NCBI GenBank assembly: GCA_021808105.1
Contig: JAKBCC010000034.1
Span: 1-33,126 of the forward strand
Direction: 5' to 3'
Length of the DNA: 33,126 bases
Source of the DNA: Planctomycetota bacterium
Lineage (GTDB): Bacteria; Planctomycetota; Phycisphaerae; WQYP01
The stretch's first letter is position 1, and the number at the start of each line of letters is the position of its first letter. This document shows, in pieces, positions 1 through 8,213 of this stretch. Position numbers and translations under genes: made by a program. A model generated the notes under the pieces. That model ran no database searches. It was not told the DNA's origin and saw only the letters and a program-made list of their open reading frames with translations.

Positions 1-114
1 TGAAGCCCGGTCATGGCAAATCGCAGCGGTGACTTTTCGCAGCTCAAGACGACCAGTACCACGGCGATTCCGAACTGACAGCACCGGCGGCCAAGGATAC
101 GCTATTGTCTGATG

Positions 115-143
115 TTGACATATAAGTTAAATATGGCTAATAT
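115..143 (+). promoter_or_regulatory. Near-consensus sigma70-type promoter
   Basis: TTGACA at 115-120 and TAATAT at 138-143 are separated by exactly 17 bases. Transcription would begin around 149-151, which is the position of an in-frame ATG (151) of the following gene. No Shine-Dalgarno sequence precedes that ATG, so the transcript would be leaderless. The promoter overlaps three earlier in-frame ATGs (112, 133, 142), which argues against those as starts. Confidence 0.7.
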
Positions 144-150
144 GTTACAT

Positions 151-744
151 ATGAGTGCGATACGTAAGCCGCATGCGATTCCGCCATTTGGAGCAAATGG
201 ATTGCTGCCTCCGGGGGATGTTGAACTCTCTTTTGAGGAGCTGAGACAATCGCGGCTGGTAGTCGGACCTGGTAACTCAAAAAACGTGGCTGCTTGGGAC
301 GTGCCATGGCGCTCGCTGTTGGTGCAAAATCTGGAAACGCTCACGCACCAACTCTGGAAAGCTGGTATCCGAGAAATTTTTGCGGACGGATCATTTGTTG
401 AGGACAAAGATCACCCTAATGACATAGACGGTTACTTTGTGTGAGACTTCGATCTGCTGCGAACCGGTGAATTGGCCCGGCAACTTAATTTGCTGGACCC
501 GTTCAAGATATGGACTTGGGACCCAGCTTCGCGAACGCCATACTTCGGATATCCAAAGAAACAACTGCCCATGTGGCATCGCTACCGTGTGGAACTGTAT
601 CCGCATGTGCCAGGACTGGGTATTGGTAGCGGGATTCGTGACCAGCATGGCCATGAACTGGAGTTTCCCTCCGCATTTCGCCAATCGCGCCGAGACGGAA
701 AGCCCAGGGGCATAGTAAAAATCAAGTATGGAGGTCCGTCATGA
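151..744 (+). pseudogene. DUF6932-like nucleotidyltransferase-fold protein interrupted by an in-frame TGA
   Basis: The reading frame is open from 151 to 744 except for one TGA at 442-444. The N-terminal half has the family pattern I-P-P-F-x-x-N-G-x-L-P-P-G, then D-G-S-F-V and P-N-D-I-D-G-Y-F. The C-terminal half, in the same frame, continues with W-H-R-Y-R-V-E-L-Y-P-H and ends G-I-V-K-I. Proteins of this kind (DUF6932, from memory) resemble minimal nucleotidyltransferases and often sit beside an XRE-type gene in presumed toxin-antitoxin pairs. No frameshift or other damage is seen, so this is either a fresh nonsense mutation, a sequencing error, or a recoded UGA. The stop codon lies where I would expect a cysteine or tryptophan after D-G-Y-F-V. 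The end overlaps the next gene by ATGA. Confidence 0.7.
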
Positions 745-1187
745 TTCGCAACGAGACAGAATACCAGCAAGCCGTGGGTCGCCTGGCAGACGAAAAAAAG
801 CGCCTGTTTGATCACCGGGCGAGATTGAAGGCCGCTGGTCTTAAAGCCGACGAAATCAGGCGAGTTATCGACCCGATAGAGTCGTTTCATCTCCAGCTGA
901 AAGAAGAAGTTGAGAGCTATGAACGTCTGAAACGCGGCGAATTTGAAGAACTTGATAATCTGCGCGGTTTGGGCCATCTGCTGATTGCCTTGCGTATTGC
1001 CCAGGGAATCTCACAGCGCGAATTGGCCAAACGACTTGAGGTGCACGAATCGCAGGTGTCACGTGATGAGCGAAACGAGTATTTCGGAATAACGCTCGAA
1101 CGCGCCATGAAGATTGTCGATGCACTTAACGTGCACCTGCGCACCAAGGTGGAATTGGAGCCGCATCGCGGTGCCGCAGTGGCGTAG
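741..1187 (+). CDS. XRE-family helix-turn-helix protein, probable antitoxin
   Basis: This 148-residue protein starts at an ATG overlapping the stop of the preceding gene (ATGA), with GGAGG at 730-734 as ribosome binding site. Residues about 5-70 are charged and helical. Residues about 78-130 form a Cro/C1-type helix-turn-helix, with I-S-Q-R-E-L-A-K-R-L-E-V-H-E-S-Q-V-S as the recognition region. In toxin-antitoxin pairs of this layout the DNA-binding partner represses the operon and neutralises the toxin. It appears intact although the partner gene is interrupted, so it may now be an orphan antitoxin. The pairing function is inferred from gene order, not from a known homologue. Confidence 0.75.
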   Translation: MIRNETEYQQAVGRLADEKKRLFDHRARLKAAGLKADEIRRVIDPIESFHLQLKEEVESYERLKRGEFEELDNLRGLGHLLIALRIAQGISQRELAKRLEVHESQVSRDERNEYFGITLERAMKIVDALNVHLRTKVELEPHRGAAVA

Positions 1188-1696
1188 GATCAGGAGAGCA
1201 AAGCGGCCCGGCGAATTGTAAGGGTGCTAATACTCATGGTAACGGTAGGGCTCCGCCGGGAGCGGGCGAGCAGTAGAGAGGTGAACAGTGGAGCGGATTG
1301 GGCTGCGGCCCAGTGGAACAGGTGAGCCTGGGACAGGTGAAAGTAGGACGAGGGGAATTGCCGACGATTTATTCCGGCATTTGGTCCCGGAGCCGTCGCT
1401 TTGCGATCCGCATCGGACGGGTTAGAATCCGCGCTTAGAAAGAACTGGCCATTTAGGCGGGATTATGGTCGCAACCGTTGAAACAATTTCGGAACATAAT
1501 GGCCATCGGCTCGGCCGGAACGCAGCCATCCTGCCTGGCCAGCGCCACCGCAGAACCTCCATTTCCTCGGCTCCCTCAGTGGTGAAAAAAAGCAGTTCCA
1601 TGAATCCTGAACCGGGAATCTGGAACACGTTGATTCACGGGGAGGCAGGGGAGGTAATCGTAGGACCGAGAATCCCGCTATCAAATGGGCCATTCA
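1188..1696. other. Intergenic stretch between convergent genes
   Basis: About 510 bases without a convincing gene. It holds small GC-rich hairpins, for example GCTC-cgccgg-GAGC near 1240 and GGGC-tgc-GGCCC-like bases near 1300. A 96-codon open frame (1465-1755) runs into the 3' end of the ATPase gene on the other strand and has no recognisable family or ribosome binding site. Confidence 0.5.
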
Positions 1697-3013
1697 TTAT
1701 TTTCTTTTCGACTCCGGTAATTCCAGCAGGAACTTCCAGATCGGAACGACATTAATGGTTCCTGCGTCGGTTGCGATCCGCTCATCTTCGGCCCGCGTCA
1801 CGATGGTTGCCGTCTTGACGCGCAACTCGGTCATGGACTCGCTAAGCGCCGCCAGTTCGCGCTTGCGAGTCTGTGGATTAGCCAGCGACTGGCAGACTTG
1901 AATCAGATTCGGGAACTGCGAATCTGATCGCACGGCGAAATCGACCTCTCGACCGGCAGCCGTTTTATAGTAAAAGACCTCCGGGAATATTCGCCGCAGC
2001 GCGGTGTAAACCAGGTTTTCCAGGAGATGCCCGGAATTGACCAAAATCCCCGACGACAACGACGTGATCATGGCATGATCCACGCAGTATGCTTTCTTGG
2101 GATTGGTGTGACTACGGGCCAGGGAGGCGTCGAAAACCCGCACGCTGAACAAAAAATAAGCATCCTCGAACCACGCCAAAAAATTGGACACCGCCGACCT
2201 GGGGGCGTTGTGCCCCAGTGATTGCAGATACCCGGTCAACCGGTTGACGGAATAAGGCGCGGCGATGTTGTTCACCAGCCAGTGGGCCACATCAGCCACG
2301 GCCCTGGGGTGAGCCGCGTCGTGGCGTTCGATCAGGTCGCGGAAAAGCACGGCGTGAAAGTATTCCTGGTGCGTTTTAACGCGTAATTGGCGCGGTAGCC
2401 CCAGCACTTCCGGAAATCCTCCAGTTTCCCAATACTCGCCGAACGCTCTTTGAACCAGCAACCGCCGCTTGGTCGAAAGTGCTCCGCTGCTATCGATTTC
2501 CTTATAGTCCAGGAACTCCTGGAACGAAAAGGGGAACATTTCCCAAGACAAGGCCCGCCCCCGCATCTGCGTGGCGATCTCTTTGGAGAGCATACGAGCT
2601 GACGAGCCTGTCAGGTAGACTTCGCACTTCTCCGTGCGCATCAGCCGGTCCACAAATGGTTCCCACCCGGCGATGGATTGAATCTCGTCAAAGAAGCAGT
2701 AAACCGTCTCGCAGCCTTTCTTTTCCGGATACAACGCATAGTACGCCTCCGTCACCAGGCCAATGCCTGCCTGTTGCAGCCCGTGCAGACGGTCATCGAA
2801 GAAATTCAGATACAGGATGTTCCGGCGCGGTGTCCCGCCGTCCAGGATCCCCTTCATGATCTGGACCATATAGGTCGACTTGCCGCTGCGGCGCACGCCG
2901 ATACAAACCGCCGCCTTGCCGGGGACGGCCTTCATCGCCATGCGCCGAGGCACACCGGTTTCCAGCAGACTTTCCTGAAAGTCCAGGATCAGAGCCTTGA
3001 GCGTTTCCAGCAT
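1697..3013 (-). CDS. DUF4143-type AAA ATPase
   Basis: This is a 438-residue ATP-binding protein. Residues 39-47 (G-V-R-R-S-G-K-S-T) are the Walker A loop and 107-112 (F-F-D-E-I-Q) the Walker B motif. Residues 134-160 (L-T-G-S-S-A-R-M-L ... R-G-R) are the sensor region typical of this family. The C-terminal half carries Y-Y-K-T-A-A-G-R-E-V-D-F-A-V, the nuclease-like DUF4143 signature with a conserved E and D. Proteins of this family are common in accessory DNA of bacteria and archaea; their substrate is generally unknown. Length is normal for the family. It is transcribed alone on the minus strand, opposite to its neighbours, with a repeat-rich upstream region that may be its operator. Confidence 0.85.
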   Translation of the reverse strand: MLETLKALILDFQESLLETGVPRRMAMKAVPGKAAVCIGVRRSGKSTYMVQIMKGILDGGTPRRNILYLNFFDDRLHGLQQAGIGLVTEAYYALYPEKKGCETVYCFFDEIQSIAGWEPFVDRLMRTEKCEVYLTGSSARMLSKEIATQMRGRALSWEMFPFSFQEFLDYKEIDSSGALSTKRRLLVQRAFGEYWETGGFPEVLGLPRQLRVKTHQEYFHAVLFRDLIERHDAAHPRAVADVAHWLVNNIAAPYSVNRLTGYLQSLGHNAPRSAVSNFLAWFEDAYFLFSVRVFDASLARSHTNPKKAYCVDHAMITSLSSGILVNSGHLLENLVYTALRRIFPEVFYYKTAAGREVDFAVRSDSQFPNLIQVCQSLANPQTRKRELAALSESMTELRVKTATIVTRAEDERIATDAGTINVVPIWKFLLELPESKRK

Positions 3014-3022
3014 AGGTCGTAT

Positions 3023-3068
3023 CCAGTAATAAATGTTTCCAGTCTAGTACATAACTGGGAATAAATGT
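3023..3068. promoter_or_regulatory. Repeat-containing upstream region of the ATPase gene (possible operator)
   Basis: AATAAATGT occurs at 3028-3036 and 3060-3068, 32 bases apart (about three helical turns). Between the two copies lies an inverted pair CCAGT (3039-3043) and ACTGG (3054-3058). The region is directly upstream of the ATPase start at 3013. The arrangement suits a dimeric or tetrameric regulator binding one DNA face, but no regulator is identified. Confidence 0.4.
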
Positions 3069-3163
3069 ACCCGGTTTATATGGAATGTCAAGGCTGCACG
3101 GCCAACCGGCCCCACAGGCGAGTCGTGGTGCGCGATATGGACCGAAACCCGTTTTCTCAAAGA

Positions 3164-3424
3164 TCTCCCGCAATCCGACAGCGATTCTGGGGACCGCTGA
3201 GAACGCCACTGGCACCGCTTTCCCGGCCGCTGGGAAAGTTGACAAGAATCCCACAAAACCTCACGAAACCGCCAGCTCTGCCGCCGGTGGAACGCAACGG
3301 ATGAGCAGTCGATATTTCAGATTCCGCAGGGATAGTCCGTAGGCAGGTACGAGGGGGCAAACAAAGCAGTTGCATTGGGATGGTTTCACTGATATAGTCG
3401 TTTTCAGCAAACGTTGAAGGATGG
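3164..3424 (+). repeat. Interspersed repeat, copy A (toxin-antitoxin-associated family)
   Basis: This 261-bp copy aligns with 5473-5731 from TCTCCCGCAA to GTTGAAGGATGG. It contains the core GCCAGCTCTGCCGCCGGTGG followed by GAGCAGTCGATATTTCAG, and ends with an imperfect TTCAGC-aaac-GTTGAA palindrome. It is the most diverged of the three copies in its 3' half. It ends seven bases before the AbiEi-like gene at 3432, so it probably supplies that gene's upstream region. Confidence 0.8.
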
Positions 3425-3431
3425 TATCTAA

Positions 3432-4493
3432 ATGAAAAAAAACGAATCCAAAATCCTGAGCTGTGCTTTTGCAGCCGTGTCCCAGTGCTTCGATGACGTC
3501 CCTTTTTGCGTTTTACGCTGGGGGCGACGGGATGTCCCGGTCGTCGCCGGGCGAATCGACCGCATTGGAAAACTTCGCATCCAGAACGCCGGCGAGCGTA
3601 CGTTGTTGCTGGATGTAAAAAAAAGCGGCCAGCCGCGCATCGTCCGCGAAGCAGTCAACGCGCTGGCCCGCAGTCGGCCATCTTTCAAAAACGCCTACGG
3701 TATCATTGTCGCGCCATTCATATCGGACGCCGCTGCCGAAATTCTCAAAGCCGAGGGCATGGGCTATGTGGATTTTGCGGGTAACTGCCGCCTTTGCCTC
3801 GGCAAGGTCTACATTGAGAAAACCGGTCAATCGAATCCGTTTACCGAAAAGCGTGACCTGCGATCCCTTTACTTTCCCAAGGCCGAGCGCATTCTGCGTG
3901 CCCTGATGCTCGATCCTCACGCATTTTGGCGGGTCACGGCTTTAGCCGAATTTGCCGACGTTAGTTTAGGGCAGGTCTCGAACGTGAAGAAACTCCTTAG
4001 TGCCCGGGAATGGTTGCAATCGGGAAGTTCCGGCTTCTCGCTTGCACAGCCGGAAGCCCTGCTGGCCGAATGGTCCGTTGCGTACCGCTTCACTCGTAAT
4101 AGGGTCGGAAATTTCTATGCCATGGCATCAATCGACGAGATCGAGCGTGCGATTGCAGGCAAAAGCCAGAAGGATAAGCCGTTGGGCACGTTGACAGCCT
4201 TTTCCGCCGCTGCACGGTTTGCACCCGCGGTGCGGTACCAGCGTGTTTCAGCCTATGTGAATAATCCAATGGAAGCGGTAGCCGAGAAATTCGGCTGGAA
4301 ACGGGTCGCCAGCGGCAGCAATATCAGCCTCATCGAACCCTACGATCAAGGCGTGCTGATAGATAGCCGAGAAAGCAACGGTATCCAAGTCGTTTCACCG
4401 CTGCAGGCTTACTTGGATCTGCACGGGAATGTTGCCCGGGGTGAGGAAGCCGCCGAGGCGCTTTTGCGCGAGGTTCTCAGACCTTCATGGTGA
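3432..4493 (+). CDS. AbiEi-family antitoxin-like protein
   Basis: This 353-residue protein resembles the larger AbiEi-type antitoxins of type IV toxin-antitoxin systems. Residues about 40-110 have a nuclease-like look (L-L-L-D-V-K-K-S-G-Q-P-R-I-V-R-E-A-V-N-A-L). G-Y-V-D-F-A-G-N-C-R-L (111-121) is a family hallmark. Residues about 150-200 form a winged helix (F-A-D-V-S-L-G-Q-V-S-N-V-K-K-L-L), and V-S-P-L-Q-A-Y-L-D-L with A-R-G-E-E-A-A-E-A-L closes the protein. Antitoxins of this class repress their own operon and counteract the nucleotidyltransferase toxin without binding it stably. The stop overlaps the toxin start by seven bases (ATGGTGA), indicating translational coupling. The start follows directly on repeat copy A. 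Confidence 0.85.
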   Translation: MKKNESKILSCAFAAVSQCFDDVPFCVLRWGRRDVPVVAGRIDRIGKLRIQNAGERTLLLDVKKSGQPRIVREAVNALARSRPSFKNAYGIIVAPFISDAAAEILKAEGMGYVDFAGNCRLCLGKVYIEKTGQSNPFTEKRDLRSLYFPKAERILRALMLDPHAFWRVTALAEFADVSLGQVSNVKKLLSAREWLQSGSSGFSLAQPEALLAEWSVAYRFTRNRVGNFYAMASIDEIERAIAGKSQKDKPLGTLTAFSAAARFAPAVRYQRVSAYVNNPMEAVAEKFGWKRVASGSNISLIEPYDQGVLIDSRESNGIQVVSPLQAYLDLHGNVARGEEAAEALLREVLRPSW

Positions 4494-5314
4494 ACTCCCG
4501 CGCCGATTACTCGCAACAGGCAACCCGTGCGGCCTATATGGTCATGCTGGAACTGGTGCACATTTTGGGAGAGTACCGCAACGATATCGTCCTGGTTGGC
4601 GGCTGGGTGCCGGAACTGCTTTTTAGTAAAGCGCAACCGCGGCATATCGGCAGCACAGATGTGGACCTTGCGGTCAATCACCGCACGATTGATGAAGAGA
4701 AATATCGCACCATCCTCGAATATCTTCGTGAACACAGCTACGTGGACGGGTCCCAACCGTTTATCTTCTTTCGCACGGTGATGGTGGATGGTCGGCCGAT
4801 CAGAGTACAAGTGGATTTACTCTCTGGTGAGTACGGCGGTGCCGGAAAACAGCGCCGCCATCAGTCCGTCCAAAATATCAAGGCTCGCAAGGCTCGCGGA
4901 TGTGATCTGGCATTTCTGATGGCTGAGGACGTGAAAATCGAGGGGGCGCTGCCTAACGGCGGGAAAGACAGCGTCTCTGTGAAAGTGGCGGGGATCGTGC
5001 CATTTCTGGTGATGAAGGGAATGGCACTGGCGGACCGCCTGAAGGCCAAGGATGCGTGGGATATCGTTTTTTGTCTGCGCAATTATCGCGGGGGCAATGC
5101 AGCTTTGGCGGAGGCCTTTCGGCCGCATCTTCGCAACAATTTGCTGGCCGAGGGAATGGCCAAAATCCACGACAAGTTTCAGTCGGTGACGCACGTCGGC
5201 CCCGTGTCATGCGCAGATTTTGAGGAGATCACTGATCACGAGGCCCGGGACCTGCGAACACGCGATGCCTTCGAGCGCGTGAACGATTTGCTTCAACGGC
5301 TCGGCATCGCTTGA
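4487..5314 (+). CDS. AbiEii-like nucleotidyltransferase toxin
   Basis: This 275-residue protein is the partner of the preceding antitoxin. Residues 36-40 (L-V-G-G-W) and 53-61 (H-I-G-S-T-D-V-D-L) give the nucleotidyltransferase pattern G-G-W ... S/T-x-D-x-D; D58 and D60 would bind metal. The later K-A-K-D-A-W-D-I-V-F segment matches the conserved D-x-x-D-I helix of AbiEii and related proteins. Toxins of this fold transfer nucleotides to RNA or protein targets; the target of this subgroup is not known to me. The ORF is intact and of normal length. The 7-base overlap with the antitoxin supports a two-gene operon. Confidence 0.82.
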   Translation: MVNSRADYSQQATRAAYMVMLELVHILGEYRNDIVLVGGWVPELLFSKAQPRHIGSTDVDLAVNHRTIDEEKYRTILEYLREHSYVDGSQPFIFFRTVMVDGRPIRVQVDLLSGEYGGAGKQRRHQSVQNIKARKARGCDLAFLMAEDVKIEGALPNGGKDSVSVKVAGIVPFLVMKGMALADRLKAKDAWDIVFCLRNYRGGNAALAEAFRPHLRNNLLAEGMAKIHDKFQSVTHVGPVSCADFEEITDHEARDLRTRDAFERVNDLLQRLGIA

Positions 5315-5472
5315 GGTGAATCGCGCCGCCACACGATGGGGCCGCTGCTTGACTATCCGAAGCATCGAAGTTTTGCACATAACGTTTCGTCGAGCATATG
5401 TAGATTCGGATGTCTGATTATACGAGAAGGCCGCCTTTGACCATCAAATTGTCCGCGAATCAACCCGTCCTG

Positions 5473-5731
5473 TCTCCCGCAACCCGACAGCGATTCTGGG
5501 GACCGCCGGGAACGCCAGTGGCACCGCTTTCCCGGCCATTGGGAGCCTTTGAAGAACCTTCCAAAACATCACAGAGCCGCCAGCTCTTCCGGTGGTGGGA
5601 CGCAAAGGATGAGCAGTCGATATTTCAGGTATTGCAGCGGCGGTCAGCGGGCAGGTTCACCAAACAAGCAAAGCAGTTGCATTGGAAATATTTCATTGAC
5701 ATAGCGGCTTTCAACAAATGTTGAAGGATGG
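5473..5731 (+). repeat. Interspersed repeat, copy B
   Basis: This 259-bp copy aligns over its whole length with 3164-3424. Bases 5607-5725 are identical to 8257-8375 (119 bp, no mismatch seen). It ends with a perfect TTCAAC-aaat-GTTGAA hairpin at 5710-5725. Identity that high between copies 2.6 kb apart means recent duplication or gene conversion. Confidence 0.85.
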
Positions 5732-6045
5732 AAATTGGGTGAAATAGATGAATCCAAATTCCTCGGCCGCACTCCTGCCGCCAACCAAAGTTGCTGATAT
5801 ATTGGTTTGCGTAAACGGACATTATATGCCTGTTTATGCAAAGTTATTTCCGGAGCCGCGCATGGCAACAGCCTTGCGTGAATCTTGGATCCGTTACGGT
5901 GTCGCCGGCTTGCGGATTGCTTTCACCAGCGAGTAAAGCGACATGCCGAACGGCTTGAGCCGGTGCGGCCGGGTCAGCCGTTTAATCACGCCGGTGAGAA
6001 TCGCAGATGGTGATTACCTATCAACGCGTCGGTGGAGGTTGAAAG
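5732..6045 (+). other. Degenerate stretch between repeat copy B and the truncated toxin gene
   Basis: A 62-codon frame starts at ATG 5748, just after the repeat, as the antitoxin at 3432 does after copy A. After one stop codon (5934-5936) the same frame runs on from 5943 to 6158. I recognise no family. By position this would be the antitoxin of the truncated AbiEii gene, so it may be an eroded antitoxin remnant. That is an inference from gene order only. Confidence 0.3.
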
Positions 6046-6432
6046 TTGATCCCGCAAGCCCACGTTATCGCATGGCGGGCCACAGCACCGTGGCCGGACG
6101 ACGCACAGGTAGAGCAATATCTCGTACTTTCACGTGCGGTCGTAGAGTTATTCGGTGACGGCGATCTATCAAATCTCGTTGCCTTGCGCGGTGGCACGGC
6201 ATTAAATAAACTGTTCCTCTCGCCCGGAGTTCGCTATTCCGAAGACATTGACCTCGTACAGACGAATCCGGGCGCTGTCGGCTCGTTGATTGATGCAATT
6301 CGGGCCAAACTTGATCCGTGGCTTGGAAGGCCGAAACAAGAAAGGGCTGAAGAGCACTTTTCGCCGTCCTGCCGTTTCCGGGTCAAATGCTACGATTTTG
6401 CCACGCCCGCATTCACGGTGGCGTGTTGTTGA
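6046..6432 (+). pseudogene. Truncated AbiEii/AbiGii nucleotidyltransferase toxin
   Basis: The frame starts at TTG 6046, preceded by GGAGG at 6034-6038 with 7-base spacing, and encodes 128 residues where about 300 are usual. The N-terminal part is well preserved: I-P-x-A-H-V-I-A-W-R-A-x-A-P-W, R-G-G-T-A-L (48-53) and Y-S-E-D-I-D-L (64-70). After G-R-P-K-Q-E-R (about residue 100) similarity ends, apart from a possible E-H-F that could come from further along the family sequence. The last 20 bases overlap the 3' end of the oppositely oriented AbiEii gene at 6413. This suggests a deletion or recombination junction between about 6350 and 6413. Metal-binding residues are kept, but the helical C-terminal half is gone, so activity is unlikely. 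Confidence 0.75.
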
Positions 6433-7456
6433 TCGCCGATTCAATTTTATTCAGGGCGGCAATAATTTTCTCGAAGGCAGGAAAAGCACCAAAAATCATT
6501 TCCCGCATGTTTTCATAATCGCGCCGCAGTTCATCGAGTCGCCCTTCCGGTGGAACCAGGCGTAGTGAACCGGGGCGGGCTTTTGCATATTGGGCGGCAG
6601 CAGATGCGAAGAAAACGATTTTGTGTGCGGCAACTTGAAGCAGCAATTCTGTGTTTTTCATTGCGTTACGGCCGACGTCCTGCTCATACATGCAAACCAA
6701 ATCATAATAATGGCGTGATTGACGGCCACACATAACCTTATCAGTCGGAGCGTGGTGCCAAGCATGCAGGATGGTCGCTTTCTCCCAGAAGGTGCGCTCG
6801 GCGGCCAAAGCACGCACAGTACATGCCGGCGACGGAAAGAGAGCCGGAAAATCCTCCGCGGCATAGGGTGTTACCGTCCCTTCAGTCGCCGGCCAATGAT
6901 CCGAGCGGGCACCGATTTCCAAACGGACAACGGAATGAATGTAGGCGGGACCACCGGATGTTGCCCCTATATCACTGTTGGGGTAGTGAAACAGCAAGGT
7001 CTGGTGATTGGAATCCTCGACCGCATTATCCAAAGACCACGTTTTTCCGGCAGCCTGCCCGAGTGAGGTTTCGAACGCCCCGCGAAGCTCAGGAAGCAGT
7101 GAATCTTCGATGAACTGCCGACAGGCTACGGTAAGCGCGTGCAGTTGTTTTTGTCGCTGCTTGCCGGTTTTAGCGGCTGCAGGATCAGAATCGTCGCCAA
7201 ATCCTAAATCACGTCGGTTGACGGATATGTCGATATCCTCTGAAAAACGCTCAATGACCTTGAAGACCTTGGCCAGCGAGGTGCCTCCCTTGAAGAGCAA
7301 CCCTGCCGGTGGGCGCTTCAGCGTAAACAACCGTTTGAGAGTCCAGCAAACCCAGAAATCCTTCTCGATGATGGACGGACTCAAGCCGCGATGGGCCGCC
7401 ACGGCGCGGAACAAATCGGCTCGATCTTCCGGGGAACGCTTAGCGAAGTCATCCAT
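6413..7456 (-). CDS. AbiEii/AbiGii-family nucleotidyltransferase toxin
   Basis: This intact 347-residue protein has F-W-V-C-W-T-L-K-R-L-F (34-44), the glycine motif F-K-G-G-T-S-L (55-61) and the metal-binding S-E-D-I-D-I (72-77). All are characteristic of AbiEii toxins of type IV toxin-antitoxin systems. A later R-H-Y-Y-D-L segment corresponds to the conserved D helix of the C-terminal domain. GAGG lies seven bases before the ATG, inside the 10-base gap that follows the antitoxin stop, so both genes share an mRNA. It is a different subfamily from the toxin at 4487. Its 3' end overlaps the truncated toxin gene on the other strand by 20 bases. Confidence 0.88.
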   Translation of the reverse strand: MDDFAKRSPEDRADLFRAVAAHRGLSPSIIEKDFWVCWTLKRLFTLKRPPAGLLFKGGTSLAKVFKVIERFSEDIDISVNRRDLGFGDDSDPAAAKTGKQRQKQLHALTVACRQFIEDSLLPELRGAFETSLGQAAGKTWSLDNAVEDSNHQTLLFHYPNSDIGATSGGPAYIHSVVRLEIGARSDHWPATEGTVTPYAAEDFPALFPSPACTVRALAAERTFWEKATILHAWHHAPTDKVMCGRQSRHYYDLVCMYEQDVGRNAMKNTELLLQVAAHKIVFFASAAAQYAKARPGSLRLVPPEGRLDELRRDYENMREMIFGAFPAFEKIIAALNKIESAINNTPP

Positions 7457-7466
7457 GTGCGGCCTC

Positions 7467-8081
7467 TTACTTTACCTCAGGGCGTGATAGCTGGCGGACG
7501 ATGGCGGCTATCCAATCGGCGGTGTAGCGGGCGTCTCTCAACAGCGATTCTTTATCTCGCGGACTGATTGCTGCTCTAAGTAGACCTACAACCTGCGCGT
7601 CGACGGCGGGTTTCCCAATGTACCGCAAGGCTTGGAAGACCAAGGCGCTGGTTGGACTGCCGAGAGGCAGTTCCTTCGGGGCCACGTGTCTGATCTCCAA
7701 TTCCATCTTTTTTCCTATGCGGACTCGCCGGGATCGTCCGTCACTTAAATAGACGAATTTGGCGGGTACCTGGGTGGACAGGCCAAAAATATTGGCGGCG
7801 GCTGCACCCGAGGGTATCATCCGGCTTCCAGTCCGGCGACCAACGGCTTGGGCGATCTGATCCACATCGGGCGTCAGCGTAATTCCCAGCTTGGCATTGA
7901 CTCGGGGGTAATAATAGAGGCCTCGGGCCAGACGTTGTAAATCGCCGGATCGAACCAGGCGGGAAAAAGCCTGGTCGGTGGCGTAGCGTGATCCCATATC
8001 AAGGAAGTCTTTCGGGGTGAAAATAGCGCCCCGGCCGCCTGACCGAATACGCTTAAGAATCATTTTTTTCAGGGCATCCAT
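7467..8081 (-). CDS. DUF6088/AbiEi-like antitoxin
   Basis: The chosen ATG at 8081 gives 204 residues; a longer frame reaches 8255 but runs through the promoter and AT-rich repeats. AAGGA lies seven bases before this ATG. Residues about 5-60 form a winged helix with F-S-R-L-V-R-S-G-D-L-Q-R-L-A-R-G-L-Y-Y-Y-P-R, the hallmark of AbiEi-type antitoxins with a DUF6088 domain. Residues 86-105 (R-M-I-P-S-G-A-A-A-A-N-I-F-G-L-S) are the next conserved block. It would repress its own operon and antagonise the downstream toxin. The gap to that toxin is 10 bases. Confidence 0.85.
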   Translation of the reverse strand: MDALKKMILKRIRSGGRGAIFTPKDFLDMGSRYATDQAFSRLVRSGDLQRLARGLYYYPRVNAKLGITLTPDVDQIAQAVGRRTGSRMIPSGAAAANIFGLSTQVPAKFVYLSDGRSRRVRIGKKMELEIRHVAPKELPLGSPTSALVFQALRYIGKPAVDAQVVGLLRAAISPRDKESLLRDARYTADWIAAIVRQLSRPEVK

Positions 8082-8111
8082 AAAGCCGTCCTTGTCAGAA
8101 AAGTGTATACG

Positions 8112-8162
8112 TTTATCTGACGGATTGCAACTTGTGTCAAAATTTATTGTGTCAAAATTTAT
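8112..8162 (-). promoter_or_regulatory. Promoter and 15-bp tandem repeat upstream of the DUF6088-like gene
   Basis: On the minus strand TTGACA (8135-8140) is followed by 17 bases and GATAAA (8112-8117). The TTGACA is part of a perfect 15-bp unit, TTGTGTCAAAATTTA on the plus strand, repeated head to tail at 8132-8146 and 8147-8161. The duplicated unit therefore carries a second TTGACA. It may serve as an operator for the antitoxin or as an upstream activating segment. Confidence 0.6.
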
Positions 8163-8213
8163 AGTTGAAATCGGGGGGCGACGGAATTTGTCCCGACCAA
8201 ATGGTCGTGCGGA

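Noticed and set aside
445-485. SECIS element after the TGA in the DUF6932-like gene
   Set aside because: Only a 4-bp CCGG/CCGG pairing is visible and no selenoprotein of this family is known to me; a nonsense mutation is simpler.
1465-1755. 96-codon plus-strand frame before the DUF4143 ATPase gene
   Set aside because: It overlaps the ATPase 3' end, matches no family and has no ribosome binding site; it is likely a chance frame.
5748-5936. Independent 62-residue gene after repeat copy B
   Set aside because: No recognisable domain; it is kept only as a possible eroded antitoxin remnant.
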